Source: a virus. From it: a stretch of DNA of 64,000 nt. Below are positions 1 through 5,673 of this stretch, piece by piece. The notes under the pieces were generated by a model, which was not told where the DNA came from, made no database searches, and saw nothing but the letters and a program-made list of their open reading frames with translations. The stretch lies in the IMG/VR virus record IMGVR_UViG_3300014913_000009, positions 25,971 through 89,970 of that record, one strand, 5' to 3'. Every line of letters begins with the position of its first letter. The stretch's first letter is position 1. Position numbers and translations under genes: made by a program.

Positions 1-1
1 A

Positions 2-655
2 GTGATGGAGGGTAAGCCATATATTCTTGTTGTTAATGGAGATGCTCTAGATGGAGTTCATCATAATTCAACCCATCAGATTTCGCATGATTTAGATGAT
101 CAGCAGGACTTGGCGTATAAGATTCTTAAGCCGGTTGTTGATAGGGCGAGGAAATATTATCACATTCGAGGTACGTCAGCACATGTTGGGGAGGCGGGTG
201 TTTATGAAGAGATGTTGGCTAGACGATTGGGTGCAATTCCGAATGATTTACATCAATATGCTAGACATGATTTGTGGCTTGAGATTGGTGATTCATTAGC
301 ACATATTATGCATACAATAGGAACTACTGGGAGTGTGGCATACGAAAGCACTGCGGTGCATAAAGAGCTTGTAGAAGCACTTAATGAATCGGCACGCTAT
401 AATGAAAGACCGCCCGATGCTATCGTCAGAAGCCATCGTCATCGTTACTTTGAGACTAAGTGGGCATCAGCACAAGGTCGGCAATTTTCAGTAGTTACTG
501 CCGGGTGGCAGGGAAAAACGCCTTTCGTATATAAGATTGCAGGAGGAAGGAATTCTAGGCCGCAATTTGGTGGAATTATATTGAAATGGAATCCTGGCGA
601 AGGATTATATTCAAGGGCACTTGTTGAAACGATAGGAAGATCAAAAACAGAATAA
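2..655 (+). CDS. Phage metallophosphatase, C-terminal part
   Basis: Calcineurin-like metallophosphoesterase of the type common in phages. The visible part starts near the second metal motif (VVNGDALDG), then has RGTSAHVGEAG where classical enzymes have GNHD, a histidine-rich helix, and the late histidine motif RSHRHRY followed by TAGWQGKTPF. These are the conserved blocks of phage proteins with an RGTxAHVG signature. The first metal motif (DxH) is missing because the gene begins upstream of the window; the GTG at base 2 is only the first in-frame start available. The substrate is unknown; a role in nucleotide or phosphate-ester hydrolysis is family knowledge, not seen here. Confidence 0.8.
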   Translation: MMEGKPYILVVNGDALDGVHHNSTHQISHDLDDQQDLAYKILKPVVDRARKYYHIRGTSAHVGEAGVYEEMLARRLGAIPNDLHQYARHDLWLEIGDSLAHIMHTIGTTGSVAYESTAVHKELVEALNESARYNERPPDAIVRSHRHRYFETKWASAQGRQFSVVTAGWQGKTPFVYKIAGGRNSRPQFGGIILKWNPGEGLYSRALVETIGRSKTE

Positions 656-690
656 CATTTTATTAATCATGAAAAATAGGAGTATTAACT

Positions 691-990
691 ATGAAAAAGA
701 AAACAAGGAAATCAAGCGTAAAAAAAAGTGCTACTTTGACAAAAAAGAAAAAAGGTAGTATGATAGATATGGATATATGGTTGGAGGCACTAAATGGCAA
801 CCATAAGGTTGAACATAGTGATGATTTTAGATCCTCTTCAGAATATGCCGAATTATGGGGTTGTGGCGAAGCGCGTGCAAGAAAAAGATTGATCGTTTTC
901 AAGAAGGCCGACAGACTTAAAATGTCATTCAGGCCATCAGTATCATTATCAGGCAAGAGAACCCAAACCCCAATTTACAAAATAGTATAA
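691..990 (+). CDS. Small winged-helix-like protein
   Basis: A 99-aa protein with a Lys/Ser-rich first 25 residues, then a compact domain: SSEYAELWGCGEARARKRL looks like a helix-turn-helix (AELWGCGEARAR), followed by a hydrophobic helix and a short wing ending in TPIYKIV. This layout matches small phage winged-helix proteins whose tail reads (P/V)-x-Y-x-(I/V). A good AGGAG site lies 8 bases before the ATG. It may bind DNA and act as a late regulator; this is inferred from the fold-like pattern only. Confidence 0.6.
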   Translation: MKKKTRKSSVKKSATLTKKKKGSMIDMDIWLEALNGNHKVEHSDDFRSSSEYAELWGCGEARARKRLIVFKKADRLKMSFRPSVSLSGKRTQTPIYKIV

Positions 991-991
991 T
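986..991 (+). promoter_or_regulatory. Possible -10 element upstream of the tRNA
   Basis: A perfect TATAAT overlaps the stop codon of the preceding gene and ends 8 bases before the tRNA 5' end. I see no matching -35 hexamer at the normal distance, so it would need an activator or be coincidental in AT-rich sequence. Confidence 0.25.
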
Positions 992-999
992 TTTTAGGT

Positions 1000-1073
1000 T
1001 GCAAGATAGAGTAGAGGTCACTCGACGGTCTCATAAGCCGTATACCCTGGTTCGATTCCAGGTCTTGCAACCA
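1000..1073 (+). tRNA. tRNA with CAT anticodon (Met or Ile2)
   Basis: A complete 74-nt cloverleaf with encoded CCA. Acceptor stem TGCAAGA/TCTTGCA, discriminator A, D-stem GAGT/ACTC with a 7-base loop holding GG, anticodon stem ACGGT/GCCGT with loop CTCATAA, 4-base variable loop, and T-stem CCTGG/CCAGG with loop TTCGATT. The anticodon stem lacks the three G-C pairs of initiator tRNA, so it is an elongator Met tRNA or an Ile tRNA whose CAT is modified to lysidine. The first pair is a weak T-A. It lies inside the late operon, not in a tRNA cluster. Confidence 0.93.
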
Positions 1074-1090
1074 TTTTTTTTTTTTTTTTT
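1074..1090 (+). repeat. Run of 17 T directly after tRNA CCA
   Basis: An uninterrupted poly-T tract starts at the base after the tRNA CCA. The stable T-arm and acceptor stem followed by U17 could act as an intrinsic terminator or as a 3' processing signal. Homopolymer length from raw sequence may be imprecise. Confidence 0.7.
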
Positions 1091-1100
1091 AATATCAGTT

Positions 1101-1754
1101 ATGACTAAAACAAAAATGAAAATAGTTGCATTCATGCCTATCAAGTTGAATAGTCAGCGTTTGCCATGTAAAAATATCAAACCATTGAATGGCAGGCCTA
1201 TGTTAAACTATGCCATTGATACTGTAAATAGTCTTAATAGTATAGACAATTACATATTCTGCTCAGATCCAAAAGTAATGGATTATGTGGAGAGTAGTAA
1301 TGTTGAATTCCTACAAAGAGATACATCATTAGATAGTGATAATACTTTGGGTAGCGAAATTTATGACGCTTTCATCAAGCAGATAGATGCAGATGCTTAC
1401 ATCTTATATCATGCCACTTCCCCCCTCCTTGAAAAAAAGTATTATGAACAAGGAATACATTCCATAAATATGGGAATGTCTTCTGCATTTACAGTTTTTA
1501 GGCACCAGACATTTGCATGGTATAGGCGAATGCCACTCAACTTCGATATCGAAATACATCCACGTACCCAGGATTTGAATCCGATTATGACAGAAACGTC
1601 CGGCTTCTATATGTTTAGAAAAGAAATATGGGATTGGCATAAGCGGAGAATAGGCCCTAGTCCCGATTTGGTCGAAGTAGATTTCTGGTCTTCTGTTGAT
1701 ATAGATTATCAATGGCAGTTCGACTTATGTGAAAGGAAACTTAAAAATGTCTAA
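1101..1754 (+). CDS. CMP-nonulosonate (sialic-acid-type) synthetase
   Basis: A 217-aa acylneuraminate cytidylyltransferase-like protein, which would activate a nonulosonic acid (Neu5Ac-, Leg- or Pse-type) or Kdo-like sugar with CTP. The nucleotide-binding loop is LNSQRLPCKN (about residues 16-25) followed by IKPLNGRPML; the TSPL motif is at 106-109; a metal-binding VDID with D200 and D202 lies near the C terminus. The length fits the family (about 220-230). The reading frame is open back through the tRNA, but the first usable ATG is at 1101. Neither it nor the ATG at 1116 has a visible Shine-Dalgarno site. The gene heads a cassette of putative glycosyltransferases. No NeuB-like synthase is seen, so the sugar must come from the host or another part of the genome. 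Confidence 0.85.
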   Translation: MTKTKMKIVAFMPIKLNSQRLPCKNIKPLNGRPMLNYAIDTVNSLNSIDNYIFCSDPKVMDYVESSNVEFLQRDTSLDSDNTLGSEIYDAFIKQIDADAYILYHATSPLLEKKYYEQGIHSINMGMSSAFTVFRHQTFAWYRRMPLNFDIEIHPRTQDLNPIMTETSGFYMFRKEIWDWHKRRIGPSPDLVEVDFWSSVDIDYQWQFDLCERKLKNV

Positions 1755-2358
1755 TATAAAACCACTTGCGATATTGTCAAAATGCAAAGGTCGAGTTACA
1801 ATACTTGGAAGCGGACCATCCTCAAACAACTATAGCATTACAACAGATACTGTTATCATTCCCAACCGATCTATTTGTGCTTCCGCGATTAAAGGCAAGC
1901 AAGTAATCTGGGTCTTGGGTTCGGGGACGTTCAAAAAACAAATTGTTGAATTGCATAAGGACTTTCTTCTTAGGAAGGCAGAAGATCCACAAATAATTGT
2001 TTTAAGGTGTGCTGGCAATTTGGATAAGTATCAAGAGATATATAACCTTCTTAAATCTGAAACAAATGCAACGATTGTATACATTCCGGTAGCGACTGTT
2101 ATATCGACTGGAGCGGAATGTGTTAAAATTGCACTACTTCTTGGTTATGATAACTTGCAAGTTGCCGGTATTGAGATGGGTGTTGATACGACGTATTCCC
2201 AAGATATTCTTAATAATAATTTGGGACTCGACTCGGGTAAAAGGCATCTGAATGAAGATAAAGCATATTTTAATACGATGGACACAAAAGAAAAGCGTTT
2301 GATTCATCCGGTTGAAAATTCAGGTTTGTATACTTTTTTAGGGTATCCGAATGCTTGA
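1747..2358 (+). CDS. GT42-like sialyltransferase candidate, copy 1
   Basis: A 203-aa protein with VTILGSGPSSNN (residues 17-28) at the N terminus, a central VISTGAECVKIALLLGY followed by LQVAGIEMG, and H167 in KRHLNEDKAYF. Order and spacing resemble CstII-type GT42 sialyltransferases (GNGPSL, then TSG...ALGY...SGIDF, then a catalytic His) and the related DUF115 group. It is shorter than CstII. The immediately preceding CMP-sugar synthetase gene supports a CMP-sugar donor. I chose ATG 1747 over GTG 1729 because AGGA lies 9 bases before it; it overlaps the stop of the upstream gene. It is a paralogue of the gene at 4229. Confidence 0.6.
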   Translation: MSNIKPLAILSKCKGRVTILGSGPSSNNYSITTDTVIIPNRSICASAIKGKQVIWVLGSGTFKKQIVELHKDFLLRKAEDPQIIVLRCAGNLDKYQEIYNLLKSETNATIVYIPVATVISTGAECVKIALLLGYDNLQVAGIEMGVDTTYSQDILNNNLGLDSGKRHLNEDKAYFNTMDTKEKRLIHPVENSGLYTFLGYPNA

Positions 2359-3574
2359 CATTCTTCCTATAAAACAAATTCGCAAATTGCAAATTCAGCA
2401 AATTCAACAACAGATAAACCTACTACACAATGCGGCTTCTGACAAAACCTGTTATATATTAACATGCGGTCCATCACTACAAAAAGTATGGACAGATGAA
2501 ATGAAAGATTTATTAAAAGATAAATTTGTAATTACAGTTAAACAGGCATCGAGATTGGCTGGCGACATATCCGATATACATATTGCTAATGAGCATAATG
2601 CAGAATCATACTCCGTTAATCAAAATACTTTAAAAATTTCTACACTAAGTAAAGATATTAAAAATAATTATAATGCTGATATATGCTTTATTCCCAAATA
2701 TTTTAATTACCGTTTTCAGATATTCAAAGATCGCAAAGTAGAGAATCATGCTCTGAGTAAAACGCTTATACGCCCATTCCCGGGAATGATGACGGAGATT
2801 GGGATGTATTTGCCAGAACATCTTGGGTGTACTAAAACGATCATAATCGGATGGGATTTAAATCCACATGACTTGAGGCATTTTTATAGCAATGATAAAG
2901 TCCATGAAGTCGAGGAGTACAAAAAAATCATTGATCTTTCTCCACGCATTGTAGAATGGTATGAGAGTGTTGGCAAGGAAATTTATCTTTATTCTCCATT
3001 ATCCGCACTAAAAATACCACAAATTTCAGAAGAAGAATTTTACAAAGAGCACAGAACAATGTATAATACTAATAGTGACCGTTTTTTTAATAACCCTATT
3101 CACAATAAGGGAGTTGTAATGTCAAGTATTGAAATTAAAACAAAAAGTGTTACTCAGATTGAGAAAAGTAAGGTGAAAGTCATCTTTTCCATTACTAATT
3201 CGGGGGATGCAATATCAACCTCCGAAAAACATTCGCTACATTTTCGTCCGCATGACAATCTTAAGAACATAGCAGGGCAAGTGATGGATATTAATAGAAT
3301 CGACAAAGGGCAGACTATTGAAGTAGAGCAAATTTGTCCAATTGATAAAATTGGCGATGCTCGCTTTGGACTTGTCATAGAAGGAAAAAAATGGCTTGTC
3401 AAAGGCGTTGAGATAGATGGTGAAATTATCCCGTTGCCTAAGCCAAAAGAAAAAGTAGTAATAAAGACACAGGAGGAGCAAGAAGAGGGGAAGTCAGTAC
3501 ACTCATCCCCCAAGAAGGGAAGCAAAAGGAAAAGGAAAAAGCGAAAATACACACGCAAGAGCAACGAATCCTAA
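2351..3574 (+). CDS. GPS-motif transferase with C-terminal beta domain
   Basis: A 407-aa protein. Residues 33-225 form a Rossmann-like GT42/DUF115-type domain: CYILTCGPSLQKV (34-46), RPFPGMMTEIGMYL (141-154), TKTIIIGWDLNP (161-172) and IYLYSPLSALKIPQI (211-225), the last resembling the end of CstII. Residues 257-365 look like an all-beta Ig-like domain. The last 45 residues are strongly basic (Lys/Arg-rich) and look disordered. The N terminus is Gln-rich, encoded by imperfect AAATTC-type repeats near 2378-2412. The ATG overlaps the preceding stop by 8 bases. A strong internal start sits at 3119. The sugar acceptor is unknown. Confidence 0.5.
   Translation: MLDILPIKQIRKLQIQQIQQQINLLHNAASDKTCYILTCGPSLQKVWTDEMKDLLKDKFVITVKQASRLAGDISDIHIANEHNAESYSVNQNTLKISTLSKDIKNNYNADICFIPKYFNYRFQIFKDRKVENHALSKTLIRPFPGMMTEIGMYLPEHLGCTKTIIIGWDLNPHDLRHFYSNDKVHEVEEYKKIIDLSPRIVEWYESVGKEIYLYSPLSALKIPQISEEEFYKEHRTMYNTNSDRFFNNPIHNKGVVMSSIEIKTKSVTQIEKSKVKVIFSITNSGDAISTSEKHSLHFRPHDNLKNIAGQVMDINRIDKGQTIEVEQICPIDKIGDARFGLVIEGKKWLVKGVEIDGEIIPLPKPKEKVVIKTQEEQEEGKSVHSSPKKGSKRKRKKRKYTRKSNES
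3119..3574 (+). CDS. Possible internally started basic beta-domain protein
   Basis: Inside the 407-aa gene, in frame, ATG 3119 is preceded by AAGGGAG at 3107-3113 with 5-base spacing, the best ribosome site in this cassette. Starting here gives a 151-aa protein consisting exactly of the beta-rich domain plus the basic tail, without the transferase domain. Start and domain boundary coincide (residue 257 of the long form). I infer that both a long and a short product may be made; the short one could be a separate binding or structural protein. Confidence 0.4.
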   Translation: MSSIEIKTKSVTQIEKSKVKVIFSITNSGDAISTSEKHSLHFRPHDNLKNIAGQVMDINRIDKGQTIEVEQICPIDKIGDARFGLVIEGKKWLVKGVEIDGEIIPLPKPKEKVVIKTQEEQEEGKSVHSSPKKGSKRKRKKRKYTRKSNES

Positions 3575-3600
3575 TTGCTTGGGCTGCTACTGATAAAGTC

Positions 3601-4209
3601 TTGTCTAGATTTGTAAAATGCAATGCTATGCAGGATAAGAAATCTTATTGGAAAAAGTTTGACAAACTTATTGTGACAAATCATACGAGTAAGTTTGATG
3701 TAAATATATTTGCCGACTTCGACATAAAGAGAATAGATACTCATTCTCAAGTTCCGGGTCAAAAAAACCGAAAAGACTTTAATTTATCTAAGGTGAGAAA
3801 TGCTAGCCTTGACTATGCTGCTGAAAATAACTATGACTTTTTAGTTGTAGTAGATGTTGATTGTATAGTATATTCATATCCGTCCAACCTTGACGACAAA
3901 AGAATTGGAGGTGTGAAGTTCCGATGCAAGTCAGGAGAAGAGATTTTCGACAGTAGATCTAATTGCCGCACGGGAACAGCGTCATGGTTTATTATACCCA
4001 AATCCCTTTTTCACCTTAGATGGCACGAAGGTTTTGTGGGCTATGGATGGGAAGATATGGATTGGGCGATGAATGTAGTAGGAAAACGGGGATACAAGAC
4101 ATATGGAAGTAATATGGAGTGTGCACACATTTCACACAAAGAGGAGTTTCCCGATGGCAAAATACTGAAGAATAATTCTGCATTATTCGAAAGAAGAAAA
4201 AGCATTTAA
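3601..4209 (+). CDS. GT-A glycosyltransferase (galactosyltransferase-like)
   Basis: A GT-A fold transferase. From the TTG at 3601 it has 202 aa, with FLVVVDVDCIV (DxD at residues 85-87) for metal/nucleotide-sugar binding and FVGYGWEDMDWAMNV at about 145-159, like the GWGxEDxD motif of GT7-type galactosyltransferases and related GT2 enzymes. A downstream CAHISHKEEF may add a metal ligand. The start is uncertain: the frame is open from 3442, and codons 3568-3600 read ILIAWAATDKV, which looks like the first strand of a GT-A fold, yet no ATG, GTG or TTG exists there. A non-standard start (ATT 3574) or a frameshift from the upstream gene is possible. Confidence 0.7.
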   Translation: MSRFVKCNAMQDKKSYWKKFDKLIVTNHTSKFDVNIFADFDIKRIDTHSQVPGQKNRKDFNLSKVRNASLDYAAENNYDFLVVVDVDCIVYSYPSNLDDKRIGGVKFRCKSGEEIFDSRSNCRTGTASWFIIPKSLFHLRWHEGFVGYGWEDMDWAMNVVGKRGYKTYGSNMECAHISHKEEFPDGKILKNNSALFERRKSI

Positions 4210-4228
4210 ATAGAACTCAGATTAAAAG

Positions 4229-4834
4229 ATGAAGAAAAGCAACATGATTACCATTCTCGGAAGTGGAATTAGTGCTCATAATTATGAGATAAAAACTTCG
4301 TCAGTTATAGTTTCCAATGGATCATTATTATCTCCATCAATAAAAGGAAAAAGTATCACATGGATTACCGGAGGAGATACTGGACAAAGAGTCGATCATT
4401 ATAAAAATATTGTAGATAATGCCGCAAAGATCCCGACCTCTATAGTGATACAATACAATGAGATACAGCATATTAATGATATTCTCAAATTTGCTCAATA
4501 TGCGAAAAAAGCATTTGAAATAGACCCTATATTTATACCATCATACAGACCAATTGAATGCGAGCAATTTACAAAAAATGTTATATCAACTGGAATGAGA
4601 TGTATTGAAATAGCATTAAAGTATTATAACGAAATTTTTGTTGCAGGTATCGAGATGGGAATTAACACAAATTACGACGATACACTAATCAAGAAAAATG
4701 CACATGGATATTCTGCTACTTTACATCTTGAAAAGGATAAAACATTTCTTAAAAGTTTGAATAAAAATAATCTAAATAAAATCAAACCTTGCGATAAGTC
4801 GGGATTGAAAAAATTTATGGATGCCTTAATATGA
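4229..4834 (+). CDS. GT42-like sialyltransferase candidate, copy 2
   Basis: A 201-aa paralogue of the protein at 1747. Shared blocks are ITILGSGISAHNYEI near the N terminus, SIKGKSITWITGG, VISTGMRCIEIAL, IFVAGIEMGINTNY, and a histidine at residue 166 in ATLHLEKDK, matching H167 of copy 1, followed by a SGLKKFMDAL end. The GPS of copy 1 is GIS here, so the donor loop differs. The two copies flank the beta-domain transferase and the GT-A enzyme, which suggests successive transfers onto one glycan. Only a weak ribosome site is visible. A transferase role is inferred from motif order and context. Confidence 0.55.
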   Translation: MKKSNMITILGSGISAHNYEIKTSSVIVSNGSLLSPSIKGKSITWITGGDTGQRVDHYKNIVDNAAKIPTSIVIQYNEIQHINDILKFAQYAKKAFEIDPIFIPSYRPIECEQFTKNVISTGMRCIEIALKYYNEIFVAGIEMGINTNYDDTLIKKNAHGYSATLHLEKDKTFLKSLNKNNLNKIKPCDKSGLKKFMDALI

Positions 4835-5673
4835 ATATCGACAATATAAAACCACCCCCGGACGGAAAAAACCAGATTACAAGATCGCGAAATAGCGACA
4901 TTGAAAAAAACGATGTAATTACATTTATTTCCGGCGAAGAAGATATGGCATTTCCATTAGTATCAAATCTTCTTGTGAATGAATATCCCGAAGGCGAACG
5001 CGTAACAATCTCCAAAAAGAAAGTAAAAGAACTCGAGGATTGGTATAAGGGACGTATTTCCGGATACCACATGTCTCTCGTAATGACTTGCGCAGAGCAA
5101 TGCCCATATATAAAACAATGTCCAATAAAAAGAATGGGAATTGATATTCCTGAAGGACATCCATGTGCTTGGGAGTCTGGATTATTTAAGGCTCGTGTTG
5201 CCGGATTGTGTGCAGAATTAAATGTAGATCCACAAGACAAAAACCAATATGTCGATTACAATACTATAAGAGAAATCTCATCCGTCGAAATGTTACTCGA
5301 GAGAGTCTCCATGGAAATTAGCACAAAACCAAGAAGTGTCATTCCTCAGGCAGTCGGCATTGATGGTGATGGACATGCAATATTTCAGGACATGATAAAT
5401 AAAAGATACGAATGGCTCAATCAATTGACGCGCAAAAAGGTTGGACTTCTGGAAAGTTTGTCAGCTACTAGACGTGAGAGAATAAAGGCGGGTGTTGCTA
5501 CAGGACAAGATCCAGCGAGCTATGTGACAGATTTAATGAATCGTAAAATGCGCCTAATTGACATGAGGGTCGGAGACGAAACAATAACAACACGAGATCA
5601 TCCTGAGATTCCAGAGCCGGACGACGACGGGATGATCTCATTTGAAATTGACGAGGATGAATTAGGTGCCTGA
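4831..5673 (+). CDS. Cys4 protein, possible small terminase or packaging factor
   Basis: A 280-aa protein of unknown function, joined by an ATGA overlap to the sugar cassette upstream and by a GTG overlap to the next gene. Four cysteines, C87-x3-C91-x5-C97-x14-C112, could bind zinc or an Fe-S cluster. The C-terminal half is helical and basic (LTRKKVGLLESLS, TRRERIKAGVATG) and ends in an acidic tail (PEPDDDGM...DEDELGA). Position at the start of the packaging region and an oligomer-like helical body would suit a small terminase, but no DNA-binding motif is clear. The function is left open. Confidence 0.45.
   Translation: MNIDNIKPPPDGKNQITRSRNSDIEKNDVITFISGEEDMAFPLVSNLLVNEYPEGERVTISKKKVKELEDWYKGRISGYHMSLVMTCAEQCPYIKQCPIKRMGIDIPEGHPCAWESGLFKARVAGLCAELNVDPQDKNQYVDYNTIREISSVEMLLERVSMEISTKPRSVIPQAVGIDGDGHAIFQDMINKRYEWLNQLTRKKVGLLESLSATRRERIKAGVATGQDPASYVTDLMNRKMRLIDMRVGDETITTRDHPEIPEPDDDGMISFEIDEDELGA

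Noticed and set aside
999-1100. Upstream extension of the CMP-sugar synthetase reading frame
   Set aside because: The in-frame sequence is the tRNA and the T-tract; it codes for FFFFF-type residues with no homology to the family N terminus.
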